A DNA stretch of 39,668 nucleotides from an uncultured Clostridia bacterium (GCA_947302715.1 CAMYVY010000020.1:1-39668), one strand, 5' to 3'. Positions 16,626-24,537 are shown, counted from the first letter of the stretch. Notes: a model not told the origin generated them from the sequence alone. Numbers and translations: made by a program.

Positions 16626-17252
16626 ATGAATTCAATTAAGACCTTTATATTATCGATATTGGGCGGAATGTGCATCTCCATAGGTGGATGCGCATTTCTT
16701 TCGTCCGAAAGCAAAACTGTTGGTGCGATATTTTTCGTGGTGGGTCTTTTTGCAATCTGCACCTTTGGCTTCAATCTTTTCACCGGAAAAGTTTGTTATG
16801 CTTTGAATAATAAACCAAGCTATCTGATAACGCTGGTGATTATCTGGGTCGGGAACTTCTTTGGTAGTTGGCTGACAGGGATGCTATTTGGACTGACCAG
16901 AATAAGTAGCCTTTCCGAAAAGGCGGTCGGCATGGTCGATACGAAACTAAACGATAGCTTAATAAGTATTTTCATCCTGTCCGTATTTTGCAATATTCTT
17001 ATCTTTGTAGCAGTGGATGGTTTCAAGAATAATCCGCATGAAGTCGGAAAATATCTTTCTATTTTCTTCGGTGTTACAGTATTCATAATATGCGGATTTG
17101 AGCACTGCGTAGCCAATATGTTCTACATTACCATGGCAGGAGCGTGGTCCGGAAATGCGCTTTTGTTTTTGATTGTAAATACCATCGGCAACGCTATTGG
17201 CGGACTTTTGATTCCGGCCTTAAAGAGAATATGTGATGACAAACCGGCGTAG
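16626..17252 (+). CDS. Formate/nitrite transporter (FNT) family channel
   Basis: A membrane protein of about 208 residues with six predicted helices, shorter than typical FocA (260-285) because the N- and C-terminal tails are brief. FNT features include FGFNLFTGKVCYAL in the second helix region and GFEHCVANMFYITMAGA near residue 158, where the His is the conserved central pore residue. It moves formate or a similar small anion across the membrane. ATG 16626 is favoured; a GTG at 16620 lies too close to the AAGG. Its place between folD and folT, in a cluster starting with formate-THF ligase, strongly suggests formate as the substrate. Confidence 0.88.
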   Translation: MNSIKTFILSILGGMCISIGGCAFLSSESKTVGAIFFVVGLFAICTFGFNLFTGKVCYALNNKPSYLITLVIIWVGNFFGSWLTGMLFGLTRISSLSEKAVGMVDTKLNDSLISIFILSVFCNILIFVAVDGFKNNPHEVGKYLSIFFGVTVFIICGFEHCVANMFYITMAGAWSGNALLFLIVNTIGNAIGGLLIPALKRICDDKPA

Positions 17253-17258
17253 AAATCT

Positions 17259-17296
17259 GATGTTGTTTTAGATTCGGACGATCAAAAAACAACATC
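17259..17296 (+). promoter_or_regulatory. Stem-loop in the fnt-folT gap
   Basis: An 11-bp perfect inverted repeat, GATGTTGTTTT (17259-17269) and AAAACAACATC (17286-17296), with a 16-base loop. No U-tract follows, so it is a poor terminator. It ends 8 bases before the folT ribosome binding site (AAAGGAG) and may control or protect the folT-folC part of the message. It does not resemble the THF riboswitch. Confidence 0.5.
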
Positions 17297-17315
17297 ACAA
17301 TAAAAGGAGTTTTAT

Positions 17316-17885
17316 ATGTCTAATGATGCTTCAAAAAATCAAACAGGAAGCTCACTCGAGGATAACATAAAAGAAAAACGACGGAAGCTTGACACGAAAA
17401 CTATTGTGATCATCGGCCTTCTTGTTGCTATGGAAATAATTCTGAATCGATTTTTGTCCATTAATGCATGGAACATCAAAATCGGATTTAGCTTTGTTCC
17501 CATCGTGCTTGCGGCTGTTCTGTTTGGCCCAATTCACGCAGCTGTGGTAGGCGGACTCGGAGACCTTCTGGGGGCGATACTTTTTCCGATAGGAGCATAT
17601 TTCCCCGGGTTTACTCTGACAGCGGTATTAATGGGATTGGTTTGGGGGTTCTTCCTTCATAAGGAGCAGACGATACCAAGAATACTTGCTTCGGTTGGAA
17701 TAAACCAATTCATTCTGGGACTTGTTGTGAATACATTTTGGATTTCGGTTCTATACGGGTCACCTTATGGGCCTTTGTTTGTTACAAGAATATTTCAGGC
17801 GCTGGTTTTGACTGTTGTTCAGGCTGTCGTGATATATGGAATCGGAAAAGCAGCACCGAGACTTACGAAGTTCTTGGTTGTTTGA
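17316..17885 (+). CDS. folT: ECF-type folate transporter S component
   Basis: A 189-residue membrane protein of the FolT family, the substrate-capturing subunit of an energy-coupling-factor importer for folates. After a charged cytoplasmic N-terminus (about 28 residues) come about six helices. The family block LVAMEIILNRFLSIN and IKIGFSFVPIVLAAVLFGPI is clear, followed by GGLGDLLGAILFPIGAYFPG. The shared ECF module (EcfA/A'/T) is not in this window. It sits directly before folC, which polyglutamylates and so traps imported folate. AAAGGAG precedes the ATG. Confidence 0.93.
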   Translation: MSNDASKNQTGSSLEDNIKEKRRKLDTKTIVIIGLLVAMEIILNRFLSINAWNIKIGFSFVPIVLAAVLFGPIHAAVVGGLGDLLGAILFPIGAYFPGFTLTAVLMGLVWGFFLHKEQTIPRILASVGINQFILGLVVNTFWISVLYGSPYGPLFVTRIFQALVLTVVQAVVIYGIGKAAPRLTKFLVV

Positions 17886-17912
17886 ACAGGACCGGCATAG
17901 GAGATTAGAAAG

Positions 17913-19244
17913 ATGTCAACTAAAATGACTCCGGAAGAAGCTATATCATATATAGAGAATTATGGATGGAGTACAACTCGACTTGGTCTTGGTAGAACCA
18001 AGGCGCTTCTTGATGCTCTGGGAAACCCACAGAGAGAATTAAAATTCATTCACGTCGCAGGCAGTAATGGCAAGGGGAGCACCTGCAGCATGCTCGCGGA
18101 AATACTGAAGAATGCCGGGTATAAAACCGGCCTTTATATTTCCCCTTACATTGAAGTGTTTAATGAGAGAATCCAGATAAATGGTGAATACATTCCGGGT
18201 GAGAGGTTGGCGCAGATAACGGAACGAGTAAAAACCATTGCCGATTCCATGGAGGACCATCCAAGCCAATTCGAGCTTGTTACCGCTATCGCCATTCAAT
18301 ATTATCACGAGGAACAATGCGACATAGTTGTATTGGAAGTTGGTATGGGAGGTTCTTTGGACAGTACCAATGCCATAGATTCGCCGGAGGTGGCGGTAAT
18401 AACGAATATAGGATTGGAGCATACGGAATACCTCGGGAATACGCTCGAAGAGATTGCTGAGACAAAGGGAGGAATAATAAAGTCGGGTTGCAATTGCGTT
18501 TGCTATGACAGTGCTCCGGAAGTAAGAAATACAATATCAAAGATATGCAGAGAAAAAAACGTACCGCTTTCCGTAGTTGATTTTTCAAGGATTAATCCTA
18601 CCTATTCGGATTTGGATGGACAAAGATTCATTTATACTTTGGACACATCAAATGACTCTGCTCGAAACGATTGTTTCAGCGAGTACAACCTTGCCCTTCT
18701 CGGAGAACATCAGCTGCATAATGCCATAGTTGTATTGGAAACCGTAAATGCGCTCAGAACAAGGGGCTGGATTGTCCCTGAAGAAGCCGTCAAAAATGGC
18801 CTCGCAGAAGTGAAGTGGCCTGCGAGATTTGAGGTGTTGACTAAGGATCCGATTTTTATTTTGGATGGTGGGCATAATCCTCAATGTGCGGAAGCGCTGG
18901 TTGAAAGTATAAAGGAATACCTACCAGACCAAAAGATAGTTTTTCTTCTTGGGGTTTTGGCGGATAAGGACTATAACAGCATAATAGATATGATGATGCC
19001 GTTTGCAGAGGAATTCATATGTGTAACGCCTATTAGTGATAGAGCTCTACCAGCGAATGAGCTTGCTGAATTCATAAAAAATAAGGGTGGGAAAGCTAAT
19101 TCGGTAGATACAATTCCAAACGGGATTATGGTTTCTCAGGAGGTTGCACAAAAGAACAATAATGCCATTATAGCTTTTGGTTCACTCTACCTGGCAGGAG
19201 CAGTAAGAAGTGAATTCAAGGCTGCGTATGGAAACTTAAAATGA
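17913..19244 (+). CDS. folC: Folylpolyglutamate synthase / dihydrofolate synthase
   Basis: A 443-residue Mur-ligase-family enzyme that adds glutamates to folates (and may join dihydropteroate to glutamate). The ATP-binding P-loop is HVAGSNGKGST (residues 47-57), the omega loop region follows with TGLYISPYIEVFNERIQING, and VVLEVGMGGSLDSTN and NIGLEHTEYLG are further family blocks. The C-terminal ligase domain contains FILDGGHNPQCAEAL. AGGAG precedes the ATG 27 bp after folT. It closes the folate/C1 operon; no clear terminator follows. Confidence 0.95.
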   Translation: MSTKMTPEEAISYIENYGWSTTRLGLGRTKALLDALGNPQRELKFIHVAGSNGKGSTCSMLAEILKNAGYKTGLYISPYIEVFNERIQINGEYIPGERLAQITERVKTIADSMEDHPSQFELVTAIAIQYYHEEQCDIVVLEVGMGGSLDSTNAIDSPEVAVITNIGLEHTEYLGNTLEEIAETKGGIIKSGCNCVCYDSAPEVRNTISKICREKNVPLSVVDFSRINPTYSDLDGQRFIYTLDTSNDSARNDCFSEYNLALLGEHQLHNAIVVLETVNALRTRGWIVPEEAVKNGLAEVKWPARFEVLTKDPIFILDGGHNPQCAEALVESIKEYLPDQKIVFLLGVLADKDYNSIIDMMMPFAEEFICVTPISDRALPANELAEFIKNKGGKANSVDTIPNGIMVSQEVAQKNNNAIIAFGSLYLAGAVRSEFKAAYGNLK

Positions 19245-19300
19245 CTAATTGGAGGGTAAGAGGTACAACTCGACAACTCGACAAATTAAACGGGCACAAA

Positions 19301-19525
19301 TCACAGGTCTCCATAGACGTAGAAATGAAGGCTGTGCTGCGCCAGATTGAATAGCATTTCTATGTAGAGAGAATCGTTCTTATATCCTGGCAGGACCCAA
19401 TCTTTTACTATGGCGCCGGCTCCGGAAGAAATAAAATCGTAGGCAATAGTTGCTTGATTGGAAGAAAAATTGGAGTGCTTTTTCCATTCGGAAATGGTGC
19501 TCTGATGGTGAAACAAAAAACGAAC
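19301..19525 (-). pseudogene. C-terminal remnant of a TetR-family regulator
   Basis: An open stretch after an in-frame TGA, with only a TTG start, encodes about 74 residues. The part YDFISSGAGAIVKDWVLPGY followed by KNDSLYIEMLFNL resembles the ligand-domain end of TetR regulators, where a Gly-rich helix and W..G precede a short terminal helix. The N-terminal helix-turn-helix is absent upstream on this strand. The folC-to-19745 spacer (500 bp) holds nothing else that I can support, apart from the minus-strand terminator near 19661. Confidence 0.5.
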
Positions 19526-19645
19526 TCATACCGCTATGCAATTTAAGCTTAAAACATCTAGTGAAAAAGGCAGGGAATCTACTGCGCCGTTTAGGTAGAA
19601 CCTAGATTGTATCGATTAGCTCAGGTATTGATGGAGATAGTATTC

Positions 19646-19700
19646 TCCGAAAAAAAGAAGAAGCTCTGGGCCCTCCGCTATGCAGCAGTGGGTCGAGCTT
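19646..19700 (-). terminator. Rho-independent terminator for the nuclease-like gene
   Basis: On the minus strand AAGCTC and GAGCTT (19695-19700 and 19661-19666), extended by GACCC/GGGCC-type pairing, form the stem. It is followed by CTTCTTTTTTTC reading toward lower coordinates. It lies just downstream of the minus-strand gene ending at 19746. Confidence 0.65.
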
Positions 19701-19745
19701 TTCTTACATATAAGATAGCATATTCTTGTGAAAAGTCAAGCCTTC

Positions 19746-20129
19746 TTATCTTGACAGTTTAAGTAAATCTCCACTTTTCCTTATTATATAAAGACGCTTT
19801 ATATCTTTTTTCTGGTTAAATTTCCGCTCTAGCTCTGCTGTACATGCCTTATCGGACATGCTTATCCTTCTTAAGTCAAAGATAATATTCTCTGATTGAA
19901 GCATAGCCTGTCTAAGGTTGTTTTCGATAGTCCTCTTGCTTTTTCCTGTAGGACTTTTTATTTCCCATGAAACACCGTCCATATTAATGTCGGGGGTGTG
20001 CATTTTGGGAGTGTTGTTTGGTGGAATAAACTCGATATCATAGCCAAGCGCAGCAAAAAACCTAGCAGTCTCTAGTTCGTGTTTCTCGGGCGGTACCTTC
20101 AGTTTTGATATAAATATACGTCCGTTCAT
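19746..20129 (-). CDS. Solitary CdiA-CT-like PD-(D/E)XK nuclease domain protein
   Basis: A 127-residue protein (counting from ATG at 20129). It resembles the C-terminal nuclease domain of CdiA-type contact-dependent toxins (Bp1026b-like tRNase fold), which also occurs as a free-standing protein in Firmicutes. The likely active site is PDINMDGVSWEIKSPTGKS: Asp47, then Glu56-x-Lys58, followed by RTIENNLRQAMLQSENIIFD. No secretion signal, toxin repeats or immunity gene lies beside it, so use as a toxin is doubtful; many single-domain copies have unknown roles. A TTG start at 20165 would add 12 residues but coincides with the promoter -35. Flanking spacers on both sides are rich in gene debris. 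Confidence 0.6.
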   Translation of the reverse strand: MNGRIFISKLKVPPEKHELETARFFAALGYDIEFIPPNNTPKMHTPDINMDGVSWEIKSPTGKSKRTIENNLRQAMLQSENIIFDLRRISMSDKACTAELERKFNQKKDIKRLYIIRKSGDLLKLSR

Positions 20130-20136
20130 ATGTAAA

Positions 20137-20165
20137 ATTATACCATCTGATTGAAAGTAGAACAA
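20137..20165 (-). promoter_or_regulatory. Promoter predicting a leaderless mRNA
   Basis: On the minus strand TTGTTC (20165-20160), exactly 17 bp, then consensus TATAAT (20142-20137). The ATG of the nuclease-like gene begins 7 bases after the -10, where transcription should start, and there is no Shine-Dalgarno sequence. Confidence 0.6.
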
Positions 20166-20277
20166 GGGATATATCTATGATATAGTGTAAAAAAGATATT
20201 TGTTCTATGGTCATACTATAGGACGGCAAGGAGAACTATTTATCGAATGCTCATTTATTCCAAATAAGAACATTTTT

Positions 20278-20339
20278 GGGGGGGGGTGTTCTAGCGGTCA
20301 GACAGAGAAAAGAACGGAATGATTTATACGGAATTATAG
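20278..20339 (+). repeat. Duplicated thpR tail next to a 9-G tract
   Basis: Bases 20294-20339 nearly copy the end of thpR (21196-21241): both begin GCGGTCAGACAGAG and share AGAACGGAATGATTTATAC. Translated, the upstream copy still reads SDREKNGMIYTEL and a stop. A run of nine G (20278-20286) lies just before it. It is either a relic of an earlier thpR copy or a partial duplication upstream of mutT. Confidence 0.8.
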
Positions 20340-20360
20340 TATGGTAAACAATAAAGGGTC

Positions 20361-20744
20361 ATGAAACATATCGAAGTTGTTGCAGCGATAATTGAAAAGG
20401 AAGGACGGATCTTTGCCACTCAACGAGGCTACGGTGATTATAAAGACTGGTGGGAGTTCCCTGGTGGAAAGATTGAAGAAGGAGAGCCTCCGGAGGAGGC
20501 TCTTAAGAGGGAGATTCAGGAGGAGCTTAATGCTGATATTTCTGTTGGGGAGCTTCTTTGTACGGTGGAGTACGATTATCCCAAGTTCCATCTGAAGATG
20601 CATTGCTATATCTGCGAACTTCTATCTCGGGAGGTGACTTTGGTGGAGCATGAGGCAGCCAAATGGCTTGCCTTGGATGAACTGGATTCAGTGAAGTGGC
20701 TCCCGGCGGACATTGAAGTAATAGAAAACCTAAAACGCATATGA
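20361..20744 (+). CDS. MutT-like NUDIX hydrolase (8-oxo-dGTP diphosphatase family)
   Basis: A 127-residue NUDIX enzyme of MutT size, expected to hydrolyse oxidised nucleoside triphosphates such as 8-oxo-dGTP to the monophosphate. The Nudix box begins at Gly36 and reads GKIEEGEPPEEALKREIQEE, matching Gx5Ex7REUxEExGU. The substrate region WWEFPGGK is typical of MutT. No clear Shine-Dalgarno precedes the ATG. It overlaps thpR by 4 bp (ATGA), so the two are co-translated. Confidence 0.92.
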   Translation: MKHIEVVAAIIEKEGRIFATQRGYGDYKDWWEFPGGKIEEGEPPEEALKREIQEELNADISVGELLCTVEYDYPKFHLKMHCYICELLSREVTLVEHEAAKWLALDELDSVKWLPADIEVIENLKRI

Positions 20745-21241
20745 GATTATTCATTTCGATAAACTTTGATAACAACATAAAAGACGCACTCCTCTCCGTG
20801 CAGGATGCCATGAGGCTTAAGAGTGTTCGTGGTAATTTTACTCGCCCTGAGAACATGCATCTTACCCTTGCTTTTATCGGGGACTACAGCGACCCCGACT
20901 ATGTGAAAGAAGTAATAGACAGCATCGTCATGGCGCCCTTTGATATAAGTTTAAGTGGCATGGGTGACTTCGGTGGCCTTTGGTGGGTAGGAATAGAGAA
21001 GAACGACAGGCTCGAGACTCTTGCCAGGATTCTTAGGAGAAGGTTTGCAGAGGTGGACATTCCCTTTGATAAGAAAAGGTTTTCTCCTCACATCACCATA
21101 GTTAGAAAACCAGAGAGCGTGATTCCTCTCGCACCAGGAGATTATGCAGATATCCTAAGAGGAAAATCCATGATGGTTGACCACATCTCTCTCATGCGGT
21201 CAGACAGAGGGAAGAACGGAATGATTTATACAGAACTTTAA
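20741..21241 (+). CDS. thpR: RNA 2',3'-cyclic phosphodiesterase
   Basis: A 166-residue 2H phosphoesterase of the ThpR/LigT family, opening 2',3'-cyclic phosphate ends of RNA. Both catalytic motifs are present: His40-Leu-Thr in ENMHLTLAFIG and His117-Ile-Thr in FSPHITIVRK. The N-terminus MRLFISINFD is characteristic. It overlaps mutT by 4 bp. Its last 45 bp are repeated upstream of mutT. Confidence 0.93.
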   Translation: MRLFISINFDNNIKDALLSVQDAMRLKSVRGNFTRPENMHLTLAFIGDYSDPDYVKEVIDSIVMAPFDISLSGMGDFGGLWWVGIEKNDRLETLARILRRRFAEVDIPFDKKRFSPHITIVRKPESVIPLAPGDYADILRGKSMMVDHISLMRSDRGKNGMIYTEL

Positions 21242-21274
21242 AAGAGTTAAAGAAGAAATCGAAGGGGACTAAGT

Positions 21275-22264
21275 ATGATTTTTATAGAAGGCATTAGCAC
21301 TGATCCGCGTTTTAATCTTGCGATGGAGCAATACGTTTTTGATAGCTTTGATAAATCGGAGGAGTATTTTTTGCTGTGGCAAAATCACAATTCCATAATT
21401 ATCGGTAAGCATCAAAACACAATAGAAGAAATCAACCAGACCTTTGTAAAAGAAAATGATATTTCAGTTGTGAGGAGATTGTCGGGCGGTGGTGCTGTTT
21501 ATCATGACCTGGGGAATTTAAATTACACAATTATTGTGGATCGTAAGGATAACGATAAGCTTGATTTTAAATTGTTCACCGGACCTGTTGCTGCTGTACT
21601 TAACGAAATGGGCGTTAGTGCTGAGGTCAACGGACGCAATGATATAACAATCGATGGAAAGAAATTCTCCGGAAATGCCCAGTACATCAAAGGTGGAAGA
21701 ATCATGCACCACGGAACTATAATGTATGATTCTGACATAAGCGTGGTGGGTTCCGCTCTCAATGTCTCACAGGACAAAATAGAATCAAAGGGAGTCAAGT
21801 CGGTTCGCAGCAGGGTGACAAACATAAAGGAACACATGGGAAATCCGGTTCCGATTGAAGTGTTTAAAGAGAAATTCATTTCCGGATTTTTTAGGGGTAT
21901 GGATGTTACTATGTATACCTTGACAGAAGAAGACATCCAAAACATAAATCGCATCAAAGAAGAACGATATGACAAGTGGGAATGGAATTACGGCTATTCG
22001 CCAAAGTACAATGTTCTAAAAGAAAGAAGATTCGATGACTGCGGAAAGATTGAACTATACATGGTTGTGAAGGATGGCCGTATAGAAGAGATAACAAGCC
22101 GCGGAGATTATTTTGGTAGCGGTGATTTCTCGGACATAGAAGAAAGACTGGTCGGCACTTTGATAAACGAAGACGCTCTGAGGATGGCCCTCCGCGGTTT
22201 AGACATAGGGTATTATTATAACAACCTTACAGAGGCTGACTTTGTTGATTTACTGCTGGGATAA
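21275..22264 (+). CDS. lplA: Lipoate--protein ligase
   Basis: A 329-residue LplA-type ligase that activates lipoate (or octanoate) with ATP and attaches it to a lysine of lipoyl domains such as GcvH. It has the full length including the C-terminal accessory domain. Signatures are the adenylate-binding VVRRLSGGGAVYHDLGNLNY (about residues 64-83) and the catalytic Lys region DGKKFSGNAQYIKGG. The start is preceded by AGGGGA. A sirtuin follows after 10 bp in the same direction, and mutT-thpR lies just upstream. Confidence 0.94.
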   Translation: MIFIEGISTDPRFNLAMEQYVFDSFDKSEEYFLLWQNHNSIIIGKHQNTIEEINQTFVKENDISVVRRLSGGGAVYHDLGNLNYTIIVDRKDNDKLDFKLFTGPVAAVLNEMGVSAEVNGRNDITIDGKKFSGNAQYIKGGRIMHHGTIMYDSDISVVGSALNVSQDKIESKGVKSVRSRVTNIKEHMGNPVPIEVFKEKFISGFFRGMDVTMYTLTEEDIQNINRIKEERYDKWEWNYGYSPKYNVLKERRFDDCGKIELYMVVKDGRIEEITSRGDYFGSGDFSDIEERLVGTLINEDALRMALRGLDIGYYYNNLTEADFVDLLLG

Positions 22265-22274
22265 CAGGTGAAGG

Positions 22275-22997
22275 ATGGAGCCAATAAAGCAATTACAAGC
22301 AATTATTGATGGAAGCGATAATATTGTTTTCATAGGGGGAGCCGGTGTTTCAACTGAAAGCGGTATCCCCGATTTTCGCGGGAAAAATGGGCTGTACTCC
22401 ATGAGAGACAAGCTTCCTCCAAATGTCACACCGGAGTACTTACTCAGCAATACATGTCTATATTTTGATACAGAGCTCTTCTTAGAAAACTACAGGAAGA
22501 ACCTTAACTGCTTGGATGCGAAGCCTAATGTTACGCACCTTTTCCTGAAGCATCTGGAAGACGCGGGAAAACTCCGAGCGATTGTCACGCAGAACATCGA
22601 TGGCCTTCATCAAAAGGCAGGCTCCAAAAATGTCTTTGAGATACATGGCACAATCTGGAGGAATTACTGCAAGGCGTGTAAGAAAGAGTATCCTTCTACG
22701 TATCTCTTTGATACAGAAGGTGTGCCGCACTGTTCCTGCGGAGGGCTGATTCGTCCGGACGTTGTTCTGTATGGTGAAATGCTGCCACAGGCATATTACG
22801 ATGCTGCAGATGTAATTGCAGAAGCGGAGGTCCTCATTGTGGCAGGGACATCTCTTCAAGTTCCAACCGCGGGCGCTTTGGTTGAGGAATTTCAGGGAGA
22901 GCATCTCGTTATCCTGAATGACACGCCAACGCCTTATGATGATTTGGCGGAGCTGATCATGCGCGAGCCCTTGGGGGAGATATTCGGGAAGCTGTGA
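22275..22997 (+). CDS. cobB: Sirtuin, NAD-dependent protein deacylase (CobB type)
   Basis: 240 residues with all sirtuin motifs: NAD-binding GGAGVSTESGIPDFRG (21-36), TQNIDGLHQKAG with the base-contacting Asn-Asp, catalytic His in FEIHGTIW, a four-Cys zinc site (CKACKK, then CSCGG), and GTSLQVPTAG. It removes acyl groups from lysine using NAD. The ATG follows AGGTGAAGG. The close pairing with lplA suggests it may act on lipoyl-lysine, since CobB-type enzymes can have delipoylase activity; this is inference. A terminator follows. Confidence 0.95.
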   Translation: MEPIKQLQAIIDGSDNIVFIGGAGVSTESGIPDFRGKNGLYSMRDKLPPNVTPEYLLSNTCLYFDTELFLENYRKNLNCLDAKPNVTHLFLKHLEDAGKLRAIVTQNIDGLHQKAGSKNVFEIHGTIWRNYCKACKKEYPSTYLFDTEGVPHCSCGGLIRPDVVLYGEMLPQAYYDAADVIAEAEVLIVAGTSLQVPTAGALVEEFQGEHLVILNDTPTPYDDLAELIMREPLGEIFGKL

Positions 22998-23049
22998 GCG
23001 GAATAGCAGTTTACGCTATAGAAACTAATATATTAAGGTTAGTTGCGAT

Positions 23050-23077
23050 AAGCCGGGCATGCGCCTGGCTTTTATTG
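23050..23077 (+). terminator. Rho-independent terminator after cobB
   Basis: A 9-bp stem AAGCCGGGC/GCCTGGCTT (one G-U pair) with loop ATGC, followed by TTTATTG. Confidence 0.8.
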
Positions 23078-23110
23078 TGCATTGGTTGAGATATGAAACA
23101 GCAATGTCGG

Positions 23111-23162
23111 TTGACATCGTGTCAATTGAGTGCTATCGTTTAGTTGTTGACACAGTGTCAAC
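23111..23162 (+). promoter_or_regulatory. Promoter with two palindromic TetR operators
   Basis: Operator 1 is TTGACATCGTGTCAA (23111-23125); operator 2 is GTTGACACAGTGTCAAC (23146-23162), a perfect 17-bp palindrome. They share TTGACA...GTGTCAA and their centres are 36 bp apart. Operator 1 contains a consensus -35 (TTGACA) with TATCGT at 17 bp as -10, so operator 2 falls just past the start site. Both precede the tetR ATG at 23182, as expected for autorepression of the whole operon. Confidence 0.85.
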
Positions 23163-23181
23163 CAATTGAAAGGAGAAAATC

Positions 23182-23820
23182 ATGTTCAAAGGAAGTCCGG
23201 AAATTGTCGCGCAGAGAAGAGAGGAAATAGTGGCTGCGTGCGAGAAGCTCTATCAGACGATGAGCTTCAAGGACATAACGCTTAAGGAAATCGGAAGTGC
23301 CACATCTTTTTCTCGTCCGACTATATATAACTATTTCCATACCAAGGAAGAGATATTTCTTACTTTGTATGAAAAGGAATATGACAGATGGAATGCAGAC
23401 CTGGAAGAGATCCTGGCAAGTGATAAAAAGTATTCAACGAAAAAACTGGCCGACCAGATTGCGAGATCCTTGGAGAAAAGAGGGCAGCTACTGAAACTGC
23501 TTTCAATGAATAACTACGATATGGAAGCAAACAGTAGGAAGGAGTTTCTGAAATCCTTTAAGGTGGCATATGGAAAGTCACTGGAGAATTTCAGATTGAT
23601 TTTGAAGAAGCATTGTAAGGAACTATCGAAAAAGGAAGTGGAGCAAATCATATATATCTTTTTCCCCTTCATGTTCGGAATCTATCCTTATGCTGAAGTG
23701 ACATCCAAGCAGAAAGAGGCTATGACCGAAGCAAAGGTGGATTACAAATATCAGACGATTTACGAAGTCACATATAACTGCCTGGTGAGGCTTTTGGACA
23801 ATGGAAAAAAGGAGAAATAG
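23182..23820 (+). CDS. TetR/AcrR family transcriptional regulator
   Basis: A 212-residue repressor. The N-terminal helix-turn-helix is residues 12-58, ending in the recognition part FSRPTIYNYFHTKEEIFLTL. The rest is an alpha-helical ligand and dimer domain with a C-terminal family block FFPFMFGIYPY. AAAGGAG precedes the ATG. It is first in an operon with four redox-type genes. The two palindromes upstream are its probable binding sites. The inducer is not deducible, but a quinone or electrophile would fit the neighbours. Confidence 0.93.
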   Translation: MFKGSPEIVAQRREEIVAACEKLYQTMSFKDITLKEIGSATSFSRPTIYNYFHTKEEIFLTLYEKEYDRWNADLEEILASDKKYSTKKLADQIARSLEKRGQLLKLLSMNNYDMEANSRKEFLKSFKVAYGKSLENFRLILKKHCKELSKKEVEQIIYIFFPFMFGIYPYAEVTSKQKEAMTEAKVDYKYQTIYEVTYNCLVRLLDNGKKEK

Positions 23821-23835
23821 AAGGAGTGGAGTGAA

Positions 23836-24168
23836 ATGAATATCACGTTGAATCTGTATTATACGGGCGAGAACGACAGTGCACGTAAATTTGCCGAGAA
23901 AATGGAGCAGTCGGGAATTGCCGACAGAATCCGTAATGAAGAAGGCAATTTGCGTTATGAATACTTTGTTCCGCTCAAGCAGCCGGAGACGGTGCTGCTA
24001 ATCGATAGCTGGGAAGATCAGGATGCAATAGATAGACACCATGCTTCTCCGATGATGGGGGAGATTGCTGCGCTGCGCGAGAAATACGATTTACATATGA
24101 AGGTAGAACGCTATATTTCAGATGTTGATGGAATGCCCGATAGGGATAAGACATTCATTAAGGAATAG
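23836..24168 (+). CDS. ABM-family (antibiotic biosynthesis monooxygenase-like) protein
   Basis: A 110-residue dimeric alpha-beta barrel protein like YgiN/YdhR quinol monooxygenases. The strand-helix pattern is NITLNLYYTG, EGNLRYEYFVPLKQPETVLL, and IDSWEDQDAIDRHHASPMMG, which is the typical ABM core with the W..D...HH segment. Such proteins act on quinones or bind haem. AAGGAG precedes the ATG, 15 bp after tetR. A role in quinone or redox stress is likely from context. Confidence 0.85.
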   Translation: MNITLNLYYTGENDSARKFAEKMEQSGIADRIRNEEGNLRYEYFVPLKQPETVLLIDSWEDQDAIDRHHASPMMGEIAALREKYDLHMKVERYISDVDGMPDRDKTFIKE

Positions 24169-24180
24169 GAGGAGAGCAGT

Positions 24181-24537
24181 ATGAGTGAGAAAATAGTACA
24201 GACTGCCGGAAGAGAACAGCTCGGTGAATTTGCACCGATGTTCGCACATCTTAATGATGATGTGCTGTTCGGCGAAGTGTGGAATGCGGAGACCATAGAC
24301 GTCAAGACGAAATGCATCATCACAGTAGTATCGCTGATGGCTTCGGGCATAACGGATTCTTCCCTGATATATCATCTGCAGAACGCGAAGACACATGGTG
24401 TAACTAAAGACGAAATAGCAGCCATCATCACACACGCAACGATGTATGTCGGCTGGCCTAAGGGATGGGCGGTATTCCGTCTTGCGAAAGAAGTGTGGAG
24501 TGAAGATGTACCGGAGTTAACCGGAAAGGATAAATAA
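24181..24537 (+). CDS. Carboxymuconolactone decarboxylase-like protein
   Basis: A 118-residue all-helical CMD-family protein. The block VKTKCIITVVSLMASGITDS, then LIYHLQNAKTHGVTKDEIAA and THATMYVGWPKGWAVF, matches the gamma-CMD group. The CxxC pair of AhpD-type peroxide reductases is absent, so it is not expected to work as a thiol reductase. AGGAGGAG precedes the ATG. It lies between the ABM protein and a flavodoxin, a combination often seen in Clostridia as a redox-stress unit. Confidence 0.88.
   Translation: MSEKIVQTAGREQLGEFAPMFAHLNDDVLFGEVWNAETIDVKTKCIITVVSLMASGITDSSLIYHLQNAKTHGVTKDEIAAIITHATMYVGWPKGWAVFRLAKEVWSEDVPELTGKDK

Noticed and set aside
17253..17315. Tetrahydrofolate riboswitch before folT
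   Set aside because: The gap is too short and holds a simple stem-loop; conserved THF riboswitch sequence was not seen.
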